This document shows, in pieces, positions 43,322-53,631 of a DNA stretch of 64,000 nucleotides. Source of the DNA: Psococerastis gibbosa (Eukaryota > Arthropoda > Insecta > Psocodea > Psocidae). The position numbers and the translations under genes are program-made. Positions within the stretch are counted from its first letter, which is position 1. Each line of letters opens with the position of its first letter. The stretch spans positions 248,001-312,000 of the forward strand of contig OZ020493.1 of NCBI GenBank assembly GCA_963971405.1, given 5' to 3'. A model generated the notes under the pieces. That model was given only the letters and a program-made list of their open reading frames with translations, was not told the origin of the DNA and searched no databases.

Positions 43322-43935
43322 ACATCTTAATATTAACCAAATTGCGCGTAATAGATGGCTCCATAGCCCTAACTCACTCCGTTAGGTTGGTATAGTACAG
43401 AACAAAAAGTCATTATTATTATGGAACTATTAGGCATGATAACTTCACAATTTCTGTATTATGAATTTTTAATTTCTCGGGTGGAAAGTTTTGTTATCGT
43501 GCAAAATTTGAATGAGGAAGATTTCGTGCTCTAACGTGACGTCACAACATGACGGAGAGGGGTTTCTTTCCATGAGTAGGTGCAGTTAATTTTATAATTT
43601 CTGTATGCATATCAAATAATTGTGGACTGTTAAAATTAAGCATAAGTTCTTGAAGCCATGGATGAATACTGATTTACTTCATGAAATGGCAGCTAGAAAT
43701 CGGTTAATGAATAAATTGAAAAAAAAAATTTATTAATTTATTTAAACGACTTTGACCACCTCTTCATATTACACGTGGACTAATATTGCATATTTAGGAC
43801 ATTACGTTTTCTACATACTTTAGGTAATGAAACGTAAGTTTAACAGTTTATTGAGGTGTACAGAAATGCAACTTGTCTGTGGCAAGTCCGAAGCAAGGAC
43901 TACCATGATAGGAACCTGAGAGATGCCGCTTATGC
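43322..43935. other. Gene-free stretch
   Basis: No coding region or repeat was recognised. Confidence 0.4.
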
Positions 43936-46916
43936 TGTGACGGGTTTTTTCGTCCCAGTTACTGAAATATCTGAGGAGCTCCGAATTTTAGGGTTAGAAG
44001 TCGAAATTGTTGGTCAGGTATCGTATGGTACTTAGGAGGTTAGTAGGGAAGAGTTGTGTCCATGGGAAGTCAGTTTCTTCAGTTGTATGTTAAAAAAATG
44101 TAAGAAAATAAGTTCTAAAAGTTTTGAAATTTCGTATTTGCGCGCGCTCGTCTCTCATTGGTCATCTGTCGAATCATATGGATTTGATCCGTATCAGCTG
44201 TGTTGGTAGGAGTTAACATTTTAAATGAAATGCCTTTGTAGAACCACTTTTGGCTGGATTTTCGGTGGATAACCGCCTCTAATATTTCTAAAATTGACCT
44301 CTGTGTCTAGTGAGTGTTTAGTGCACCTCTTCACAGGTGAGTGTCTGTTAGAACTCGGTAAAATTTTCATACTTTCAGACCTAACCTATAGTGGTCGGAC
44401 CTCATGTAAATCAAATGAATTTTCTGAATTAAAGTACATATATTTACAAAAGAAGCAATTTAAATCTTTAAAACTTAAATTATGGAATTAATCCTGAGTT
44501 AGTGGAATTTTAAAAATCGAATAAATCCTAAGGTTCGTCAGTGTGTCTTTTCATGGCATACTGTGAGCTATGAGGATTGCAATGGATTGTCAATAAATGT
44601 ACAGCATTCGAGTCATTGAAAATAAGAGCAGGAATAAGATGGTGATGTAATCAGGAACCTTCCTAGTAGCGAGTAGTGCTGTCCAGCATAATGTTAGGTG
44701 TCGAATGGAGTAATATGGTATATATATCAAAGAATAACTCAAAATTTAGAACGGATGGCTACCGGAAAATTTCTGTTGGAAATGCTGTTGTCCTGACTTG
44801 TCGGCTTCAGGTTCAGACAGGAGCAGGAAAGAAAATTTTCTATCAGGGTGAAGTGCCTTTAGGAATAATAAAGTGGAAGTAATGCAGGTTGGTGATTATT
44901 AAACTTCTTTTCACAGGGGGTTTCTTTTCTTTTCGTTTCTACTTCCTCCTTTATTTCTTTCGTCTCGCTGAGAGCCTGCCTACTGGAACTTCATTCCATA
45001 CCATAGTGAGGACATCCTTCAGGTTCAGAATAGCTGTCTTCTGAGTGTTAACAGAATCTATCCAATACCCGCATGAGGCTGGAAGTTTTCAACCAGAGGA
45101 ACACCAACAACAGGATGTAGGAGTTTTCGAGTTGGGGCAGGGCGTTCGCCTTGTCTCCCCCTTCACGTCAGTTTTCCCCAGGATGAGAGTGGCGGAGAAT
45201 CGACAGTGCTATGTAGTGGTGGAAGACTTTGGAAGTGTTATAATGGTTATATTTAAATAATAATTTAAAATTTTGAGAAATGGGGTGTAATGAGTAAAAA
45301 GGAAACCCAAGATTTTAATGATTTTTATTAAATAATTTTAATGAAATATTAGAAAACCAACTTTCCTGTTGGGTAGTGAGTGAACTTGTCATGTGCCAGT
45401 AAGTACCGGTCAAGTAGTTGGTCTAAGTATGGTGCCTTAGTGCGACTTAACCAAGTACTCCCCATTGGTAAATAAGAGTGTAAAATAATACAGGAAAGAA
45501 GGGTTATGAAAAGTTATGATAATGGATCTGAGGGTGATGCTTATGGCAATGTAATGTCTTGTGGTCTAAATTGTTCTACGACAAGTGTGAACGTGGGTTC
45601 ACTGAGAAGTGCCTAAGTGCAGCTCGGGACAACTCATTGTTCAAATGATTTACTGATTTCTTTATTTCAGTTTTGTAGTCGAGATTCGATCACCTGGAAT
45701 GGGTTTGACTCGATCTTTATTAAATTAGTGATTGATAGTGGTGGGAGCGGCCCCTGGAATACTGATGTGTGCGCCAGACGCAACCCACAGATGTATTTTG
45801 ATGGTACGGCATCCGTTACCAAAGTCAATTGCTAGAATATGCTGTTAGGCTATAAAGCCCAGATATTCTTTTCTTATTTTATCGACCTCCGTACCGAATC
45901 GCAGGAGATTTTCCTTTATTTTCTCTTAGAGGAAAAAATATTTTCCGGGTGTTCGAGTCTCGAAAGGAATTGAGATTGTCGAAACAGGAACATGACTTGT
46001 CATGTGCAAGTACATCTTGTCCAAGGGCGATGTCCATAGCAATGAGGAACCTAGTCCTAAAATCTTGTAATGTGGTACAACCTTTCTAATATTTTATTTA
46101 AATATTTTATTCAATTATGGCGCTCATTCGAGCTACCAATTTATACTTAAGCTTTAACGAATTTCTAAAATTTTATTAGGTATGTGATGACACGGTTATC
46201 GAATTTTTTTTTTCTTTTGTTGGCGTCCTAGTGACTACCAGTAATAGACGTTCTGATATCCCACTACCATACCTTCCCTATCAAGGGTTTCATTTTCTTG
46301 TTACTGCTGGTTGTTTCTTGTGTTTTCAGTGACTACATGGATGGAGCCAGAGGCAAGCAGTTAACTACGGAGCAAGTGAACGAGCAACAAGAATAGCAGT
46401 GTGAATGCCTGGCTGTTCCACGCGAGGACGGCAAGGAGCCGTACCTTCCTACATAATGCTGTTGTGCTGTCTCTATGGTCACTGGAACTGATAAGTAGAA
46501 TATATTCATATCTTTATTTATTCAACATATCCTGTAGTATCGTCTTTTCTGCCTACTTCGTGAGTTGTCAGGAGTTAGGATGTTCTCCGAGGGGATGCCA
46601 TATTTTTAATAAAAGTTAATGTAATGCAAAAGCATATTATTTTTAATTGACTTTCTATTATTTAAATAAACTGGACCCATCTATCGAATTCTTACTCAGC
46701 AAAATATATGGCAAGTCTTCCTGTGTCTTAGCTGTGTCTTAGCTCTTGGTTGGCTGGTGTGTGGTCTGCTGCTGAAGCGTGAAGCCTCCTGTTTCCAAAC
46801 TAGCTAGTGGCTCATACCGTAACGGATACTAGGAAGGGACTCAATCGTAATATAAATAAATAATTTATAGCAAAAGTATCCGAATTCCAAAACTACAAAA
46901 TGTCAAAACTGTGACA
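43936..46916 (+). mobile_element. 2.98-kb TGT...ACA repeat, copy 2 (LTR-like)
   Basis: It starts TGTGACGGGTTTTTTCG and ends ACTGTGACA. It aligns by eye with copy 1 (18824-21892) along its whole length in the same orientation, with much divergence and conserved islands (for example CTGAGGAGCTCCGAATT at 43971, GATGACACGGTTATC at 46187, TGGACCCATCTATCGAATTC at 46671). Flanking bases (ATGC left, TTAA right) do not match, so a target duplication is not visible. It encodes no recognised protein. Confidence 0.65.
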
Positions 46917-46984
46917 TTAAATGGCGAACCTCGTCATTTTGGTGGAATGTTGTGACAATGCCACTTTATTGGCTAAACTAAAAG

Positions 46985-47203
46985 AAAGCCGGATGCTGTG
47001 AAAGCTACAGTTGTGAAGAAAATAAACAATCTGAGGAGTAATTATCGCAAAGAAAAGAAGAAATTGGACGCGTCAGAGGAGTCTGGGGCAGGGAGTGACG
47101 TGTACAAGCCGATGCTCTGGTACTACGATTTGTTTAATTTTCTGGGAGATAAAGACTTCTCGACTGCCTCCGTTTCAAACTTGGACGAGGAAGTGATGAT
47201 GTA
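46985..47203 (+). pseudogene. MADF-like domain exon
   Basis: The frame reads ATVVKKINNLRSNYRKEKKKLD, then GAGSDVYKPMLWYYDLFNFLGD, the second half of a MADF (Myb/SANT-like) DNA-binding domain. It ends at a donor-like ATG/ATGTAAGTAC at about 47200-47205. The part before 46985 has stops, so the first half of the domain is lost or lies in another exon. MADF proteins accompany Harbinger-type transposases, and a Harbinger transposase fragment lies on the opposite strand at 47728-48085. I cannot tell a host gene from the accessory gene of that transposon. Confidence 0.55.
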
Positions 47204-47282
47204 AGTACACAAAAACATAATTTCAGTTTTTTTTACATTTTTTATTTTAACTTACAAACAAATAGGTCAAAGGAAAAATAAC

Positions 47283-47665
47283 TTGAAAGGTACAGACTTG
47301 TACTTAACGGTACAGCTTAATACCAGGGTAAAAAACAAATTATCTATACCCATCCACAGGTCGCAGGCACAGGGCGCTTCGTTTGCTGTGCAGGTGGCGA
47401 GGCTTTTCAATTCACTGCCTGATCCCACCAGAGATGATAAGAGTTTGGAGAGTTTCAGGGTGGCTTGTCATAGTCTTCTCATGCAGGAGTGAATGTTGAG
47501 TGAATGTTGCGTCCATACATACTTCATTATTTTACCGTTATGTATTTATTTATTTAATTTTATAATAATATTGTAATATTTCTGTAAAAATATTGTGGGT
47601 TGATTGTAAGAGTGGGCCGAAAGGCCCAAAATTCGCCCACATGGAAAATAAAGACAATTTTCTTT
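47283..47665 (+). pseudogene. 3' end of a Jockey-like LINE with TTTC tail
   Basis: The frame ends with IPIHRSQAQGASFAVQVARL, NSLPDPTRDDKSLESFRVAC and HSLLMQE, then a stop at 47490-47492. This is the extreme C-terminus of a LINE ORF2. The 3' UTR (47493-47665) contains GGGCCGAAAGGCCC and ends AATAAAGACAATTTTCTTTCTTTCC. Only the 3' end was inserted, as is usual for LINEs. It separates the MADF exon from the Harbinger fragment. Confidence 0.65.
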
Positions 47666-47727
47666 CTTTCCTTCTTCGTTACAAAAATATCAATGAAGGA
47701 ACATGACATGTCATTTGCCCTTTAACG

Positions 47728-48085
47728 TCAGTTGTTAAGAATATGTCTCTCTTGCCAGGAAACTTTTCTTTCGTTCATAAAGTAGTCCATAAATTTTTCC
47801 CTAGCATTTTTAGAATTACGAGATGTATTTCCGTGGTTTCGAGAATCGAGGGGTATCATGTTACTTTCAGAGGCGTCATACCCTGCACAGGTAATAGTCC
47901 CGTTTTCAGTATCTTCCAGATACAAGGTCTTTGTGGGTGCATAATTATTTGCTTCATGTTTCAATAAAAAATTATGCAAGACACATGAAGCCATCACCAA
48001 TTTATGAATGCACTGCGGTGCTAAATTAATTTGTGTATGATATATACGGAAACGGGCAGCCACATTTTCCCGCTTCATCAACTCC
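47728..48085 (-). pseudogene. Harbinger (PIF) transposase C-terminal fragment
   Basis: On the minus strand the frame reads ENVAARFRIYHTQINLAPQC, IHKLVMASCVLHNFLLKHE, then a poorly conserved tail ending VSWQERHILNN. The R-F-R-I and A-x-C-V-L-H-N-F-L blocks are the C-terminal signature of HARBI1-type DDE transposases. The N-terminal part and the first two catalytic Asp residues are absent. Upstream sequence to 48246 remains open but does not match the family. It converges with the MADF exon at 46985-47203. Confidence 0.75.
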
Positions 48086-48186
48086 CAACCCCTACCCACC
48101 CCCGAACCGCGGAGAGCCATGTTTTTATCTAGGAGGCCATATGTCGCGGGGGGCATAACCGAAGACTTGAAGATACGCGCACAATT

Positions 48187-48369
48187 TTGTGTGAGGGATG
48201 TGGCATGCATTTTACGCCGCGTGAGAAGCGTTTGTACCGCTACCACGAATGCTGGTATGAGCGGATACGCCTAGGTTTAATTCCTGAATATTTCTTAGAC
48301 GAGTTTGGCATGATCCATGACATGCGTCCGTTCCAACTCCTTCCCGTTAGGAACAACGCCATACCTTAA
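48187..48369 (+). pseudogene. Unrecognised short frame with C2HC-like zinc motif
   Basis: The frame has CEGCGMHFTPREKRLYRYHE followed by Cys, an arrangement Cys-x2-Cys-x14-His-x2-Cys, then WYERIRLGLIPEYFLDEFG. The richness in aromatic and charged residues and the cysteine spacing look like a real protein, but it matches no family I know. It could be a fragment of another mobile element. It lies right next to the Harbinger fragment, on the other strand. Confidence 0.3.
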
Positions 48370-48727
48370 TTTTTCTCATGCTCTCAATATACTTTTATTT
48401 AATCTTCTGTTTTGTCCTATTTATAATTTTTCTCAATTTTTCTCTCTCATATTTTACCCCTAAAAAGCCCATTGATGTGCATGGAAAAGAATACTGGTTA
48501 ATTATTGGGGCTTTGAAAAACCAGAATGCATAGAATCAACTCAGTCTCATAGCTATCAACGCCAGACAGTCAGTGCAGGAGGGGGTTTTTGCTTACTCTC
48601 AGACCACTACATTGCACCCATCAAAACATTCCATTTGGATCGCGCAAACAGCTGCAGACGTGCCCCCTGCCTTCATTATACTGTGGCGTGTACAGTGTAG
48701 CGGTTATCTCTCTATGTGAAGTGAAAC

Positions 48728-48804
48728 ATGGATATGGTATGTATAATTATATTTCTTTCAAAAAATGATTATTCCGTTTTTCATCATTTTGTCTAGAGTG
48801 TCTA

Positions 48805-48848
<44 letters not shown>

Positions 48849-49362
48849 AGAAAATCATAAAGGCTGAATTGGAGCGTGCCAACCAGTTCCGAATGATGCC
48901 TTTAAAAAAAAAAAAGTGATTTTGGAACCCGGGCGAAAATATGATATAGTTAACGTAAAAGTTGATACCACCAATAACTTTGGGCCTGTTTCATTAAACC
49001 TAAAGGAAAATGACTACTGCTTCGAAATCTGCCTCCCGAAATTATATCTCTCCATTTTTAACCCATTGAGGATTAAAGCTATTCAGGAAAGGAAACTTCA
49101 TCTATGCTTTACCTTTATTTCAAGAGTATCTGAAAATTGGGATATATATTTCATATTGGCTCTTGATACCCCTCCCCGAAAAAAGATTGGTCCTGTTCCT
49201 GTAGCCGAGAGCACACCAAATCATCTATTCATTGCGGAGATTCCACCAGCGCCAAAGAAAACCAACTCCAATACGGGGCGGCGTCTCTCTTTCCCACTTT
49301 GTGATGAAGAAGAAGATGAGATTTTTTTCTCGGATGCTTTGCATTTCAGTAACCACGTATGA
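48728..49362 (+). pseudogene. Small spliced gene of unknown function, broken at an A run
   Basis: Exon 1 is ATGGATATG (48728-48736) with donor GTATGT. The intron is 114 bp and contains a T38 run (48807-48844) just before the acceptor AAATAG. Exon 2 begins at 48851 and reads KIIKAELERANQFRMMPLKK. At an A12 run (48904-48915) the frame slips by one; the continuation runs VILEPGRKYDIVNVKV, then a CLPKLYLSIFNPLRIK block, to a stop after an acidic tail (CDEEEDEIFFSD). One more A would join the parts. It lies 0.65 kb before a DNA polymerase B relic, and I recall similar small proteins near such polymerases in arthropods; this is weak. Function unknown. Confidence 0.5.
48807..48844. repeat. T38 homopolymer in the intron
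   Basis: 38 consecutive T, six bases before a TAG splice acceptor, so it also serves as an extreme polypyrimidine tract. Confidence 0.8.
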
Positions 49363-50014
49363 ATATTTTTTAATAACGGAATAATATATACAATTATTAC
49401 AAGCAGTCGGCATTACAAAAATCATTCACAGGTATCATGTATAATAGTAAAGAACAGGGGTCAAATTGTGAAACCTTTTTATGTTCCGAGGCTGCATCAT
49501 TAATTTATTAACAGATCACAAGTGTAAAGAAAGCTTAACGTTTAAGTGTAATAATTGTGTAATTACTAATGAGGATAACATGTGATTATTCTATTGTATT
49601 GTAGCAGTAATATGGCCTAGAGAGAAGCGAAGAGCTAAACATACATATTATACTCAGTATTTGTCCGAAATATACACAGATGGAATACATTTTCCAATAG
49701 CTATTAATCAAATCGATCGTTTGGAGTAGCAATATACACCATAAAATAGCAATTAATGTATTTGCTTATGATGAAAAACTCATTCCAATCAGAATAAGTG
49801 AGCAGAACCCGTGTTAGGGATATCTGGTGTGCAATAAAACGCCACCTTCAGAGGTTCAAACCATTGGGTCGGGCTAAATGGACTGAGGCACTCCAAACAG
49901 TTTATTGTCGCACCAACAGAAGAGGAGAGCAAGCTCAACATGAGTCGGAGAAGTGCGAACGGTGGTGGCTTTATTGACTGGACTGGGGAATACAATATAT
50001 AAGTCTTCCAAATA
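49363..50014. other. Gene-free stretch
   Basis: No coding region was recognised between the small spliced gene and the DNA polymerase relic. Confidence 0.4.
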
Positions 50015-51106
50015 TATGGGGGAAAATGCTGTAGATGAATTGTTTAGAAGACTATTTTTAGATGAGGAGATTATGGTTCATAATATTAAAGACCACTGTC
50101 ATAACTGGGAAGTAGGCAGGTAACGACACGCTTTAGTCTTGTAACTTACAACTTAATTTCAGAAAATTCTTATATGTTCCTGTTTGGTTTCATAATGGCG
50201 CACGATATGATTTTAACTTACTCCTTCAACATTTGGAGAAAATTAAGAATAAAAAAATAACATGTATTGGAAAAAATACTCAACAATTAATTATGTTCAC
50301 TGTAGGTCATTTAAGCTTCTGTTATAGCTTGAAACACATGTCAAGTAGCCTTGAAAATCTTGTAAATGATTTAAAGGTTTCTCATTACAGTTTCCCATTG
50401 TTTAAACAATTTTACCCAACATTAGGTGATTATAATTCATTTACTTAAACAATTTTTCCCATAAGAATATATCAATTCATTTGATCGATATAAAGAAACC
50501 GTGATACCACCTCGTGAGGAATTTTTTAATGCAATGACCAACGAACACATTAGTCCGGAAAATTATAGGCATGTTCGTAAGGTCTGGAAAACCTATAAAT
50601 GTACTAATTTAGAAAATTATTCTGTGTTATATTTAGAACTGGATACGCTACTGTTAGCAGAAATAATGGAAAATTACCGAAAAATTACTTTTGAGACATT
50701 TAAAATAGACACAGTGTGGTATTTAACTCTTCCATCACTAACAATGGATCTTGCACTAAAATTTAATAACGCGAAAATAGGTCTAATGACAAATTATAAC
50801 CATTACCTATTTGCCATGAGAGCAATGAGGGGAGGATTCTCAGTTATAACAAAGAGGCAAGCTATCGCCACTGAAAATAGACACATTGCTGTCTTAAATA
50901 AAAATAACTTATACGGCTATAGCCTACAATCCCCACTCCCGGTGGGAGGCTTCAGATGGCTCGAGGATCATGAAATTAGGGCTCTAGATTTTCCATCAAT
51001 GAGTGACAATCAGCCAAAGGGTTATCTAGTTGAGGTTGACTTATTTATTCCCCAATCCCTTCATGATTATATGAATTGCTTTCCAATGTCCTGCGAACGG
51101 GAATGA
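50015..51106 (+). pseudogene. Protein-primed DNA polymerase B fragment (Polinton/Maverick type)
   Basis: This is part of the replicative polymerase of self-synthesising transposons and related viruses. A zinc-like IKDHCH segment (about 50085) is followed, out of frame, by VPVWFHNGARYDFNLLLQHL (the exonuclease II region), SSLENLVNDLKVSHYSF, then 50501-51106 with REEFFNAMTNEHIS, YLELDTLLLAEIMENYRK (exonuclease III region), MRAMRGGFSVITKR and LNKNNLYGYSL. In the last motif the usual catalytic Asp of palm motif A is Asn (codon AAT at 50897). Frame breaks occur at about 50118 and 50447, and the rest of the palm, including the second Asp motif, is missing after 51106. Confidence 0.8.
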
Positions 51107-51280
51107 GTAGAACTTGAAAGTCTTTTAATTTCATTATAGTTTCAATACGTATAATATTTATAATGTATATATGTATATATTGATATTAGTAAATTGTGAA
51201 ATATGGAATTTAGAGTGTCAATTTTATTTTTATGATGTTTCATTGAATAAAATGTTTCATTAATATTATTATTTTTTTAA

Positions 51281-51354
51281 GTTAAATCCGGTAGGTGCCC
51301 ATAGGGTAAACACTGGCGACTACCCTTACACTAGCGACACCTACCGGATTTAAC
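51281..51354. repeat. 74-bp hairpin with perfect 17-bp arms
   Basis: GTTAAATCCGGTAGGTG at 51281-51297 and its exact reverse complement at 51338-51354. The loop carries GGGTAAACACTGGCGAC and TACCCTTACACTAGCGAC, themselves a diverged direct pair. Family unknown. Confidence 0.75.
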
Positions 51355-51746
51355 CTTCAAAAATCTCCCTCATTAAAGTTTTTCTTTTTTTCTTTAGACA
51401 TTTCCCATACGTCACATACAGTCCCATACGTCAAAAACTTGGTTTAAAAAAATGTCTGTACTAATGTACCACCTGGAGGGCACACAATTGGACCGATTTG
51501 CTTGAAATTTGACATACGCGTTCCTTGTTTGAATACCCCCACATGAATTATGATTTTTTCTATATCTAAAGGCCGAAATAGAAAAAAAATGAGAAGTTTC
51601 TCGGTTAGTCTGAAATTTGGCACATCTTTACGTCCCCTTCATTTTTTTACTGCAAAATTTTGAGTTAGCTTTGAAGACACAAATTAAATTTTAATTTTTG
51701 TTTCAAAGCTATGTCTAAATTCTGTAGGAAAAAATAGTGTAGGAAA
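51355..51746. other. Non-coding interspersed repeat-like stretch
   Basis: The text has phrases such as GACCGATTTGCTTGAAATTT and TCTGAAATTTGGCACATCTT, common in arthropod repeats. No coding region seen. Confidence 0.35.
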
Positions 51747-52125
51747 ATCTCTGAGGAAAGGAGTAAAATGGTATCGGAAGTTAGGGTTTTCTTTGCTGGA
51801 GGCTGTTTCAGTTATCAATGCTTGGGTCTTATATAAGAAAGTTACAGGCAAAAAAATTAAAATTCGGAAATTCCGTGAAATGATTGTTGAAGAACTTATA
51901 GCTATTCCACAACAACCAGTTATGCCAAAAGAGACAAGCCATCATCTTGAAAAACGATTTGATCCAGAGGGGAAAAACGTAAGGCGCCAATGCGTTCAAT
52001 GTTATAAAAATATGGCCCAGGAGCTGGGGCGTGCGATCGCAAAAGCGAAGGCGAACTGAGTGCAAACATATTGCAAAACCTGCGAAAATTCACCACAACT
52101 TTGTATGAATTGTTATAATTGCATT
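51747..52125 (+). pseudogene. piggyBac transposase C-terminal fragment
   Basis: The frame reads KSLRKGVKWYRKLGF, SLLEAVSVINAWVLYKKVTG, KFREMIVEELI, then a linker and a cysteine cluster: RRQCVQCYKNMAQELG and, past the stop at 52057, CKTCENSPQLCMNCYN. This is the end of a PGBD4-like piggyBac transposase: the last helix of the DDE domain and the C-terminal Cys-rich zinc domain. The DDE core is absent upstream. The N-terminal piggyBac piece at 58020-58500 lies downstream in the same orientation, so the two cannot be one collinear copy. Confidence 0.75.
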
Positions 52126-52578
52126 AAATGGTCATTTTCATTCCTCAAGTACTCGCTTAGTTGTTAGGTCCTGCCCAATCCAAAAACACCGCATTATTCA
52201 TTGTGGTCCGTTTTTTTAAAATAACCTAAGCTAAACACTGTAATGTCCAACAAAATTGGTGGACGCAACTTTTTAGTGAGGTATAGTCCACCAAAACTGA
52301 TTGACGCGGTCTCATACGAAAAAAATGCTGTCCGCCGAAAATGTCGGATATTGAGCACTTCCGGAACTTAGATAATTTGGACTGGCAGTCAATGTGTTAC
52401 GAGATTTTATTCAATTAAAATATCACCATGGCTTCAACATTTTTGCAGTGGCCGCACCTCATTAATGAAAATTTATAAAACTAAATTCTTTATAGTTTTT
52501 ATATACCTTAGTTTAGAATAAACAAGGTGTACGTCAAGCGATAGTGATTCTTCTTCATCTGACAAAGATTCAAAACAA
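52126..52578. other. Gene-free stretch
   Basis: No coding region was recognised between the piggyBac fragment and the Gypsy gag relic. Confidence 0.4.
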
Positions 52579-53102
52579 TTGCCGGCGAAGAGTCGAATAT
52601 ATGTTCTTCCAAAAGTAATATTACAAGAAATCGCTCGGAAGTTAAGTATTGATCCTAATCAGAATCAGACTAATTTAAGGAAAGCTGTAAGCGAGCATTT
52701 GACAAAGTATCCATCTGACGAGATAGATGTCCCCGGAATAAAAATGAAAGTTAGAAAGAAATTACTAGCGTTTAACATGGCATTTTCTTTGCAAGATTTG
52801 CGGAAGGTTTTGACCGACATCAATAGCGTCCATGAGGCATCCATGCAAAGAATTCTAGATAAATACGACACCAATTTTCAGCACTCAACCAAACAATAGG
52901 TGGAGGCTTCAGCAGTGGTAGGGAGTTGAAAAATTTCATTGAAGAGGCCTCGCGTTGTAACTTGACCTTTTCAGGCTCGGCCAAGGACTCCTTAGTGTAT
53001 TTTCTTAGGTCTTCAACCTGTATCCTGTTGCTGACTCACAGATAAAAAAGTTTTTAGCACCTTATTGAGAGGAGAAGTATCTGTTTGGTTCAAACATCAT
53101 AG

Positions 53103-53267
53103 TGTAGGAAATGATGCCCCAGAGGTTGGCGACACTGAGAAGGCGGTGCGTCAGTTGTTGTGAGATCGCGGATGGTGTCGGAACGTTTAGTTGCCCACAA
53201 TAAAATGTGTTTCTGCATTTTGTATTAATAAATCTTTAACTCAAATTAATGTGTATTTACTCCTATA
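53103..53267 (+). repeat. 5' LTR, 165 bp
   Basis: Identical to 54857-55021 except for one base. It is followed by ATTCAGAAGTGGGATTCG, where a primer-binding site is expected; the priming tRNA was not identified. Confidence 0.9.
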
Positions 53268-53631
53268 AATTCAGAAGTGGGATTCGTGTTAAGTTAACTT
53301 TGTGAACTCGGCTTTAAATAAGTGAAAGTGATTGTTATTGAATTATAAATGAAGAAAATATGTTATGGACAGTGGTATTGCACTGCAGTCGCAGGCGCGG
53401 TCGAGTACACTTGGCTCACTAGAGTTGTGTGATGAGTGGTAGGTGAGACGATAATTGAGGCCGACGATAACTGAGGCTAGTGTACGCAACTTGATAAAAA
53501 CTGTAAGAAGACGTTCGTGACCATTGTGTTTGCTTTAGCTACTTCCTCTTTGCTAAGTGCGGCTGGTGAAATGACCTCGTGTGAGTAGTCTAAATTTTAA
53601 TGTATTGAAATAATATCATTGCATAACAACG

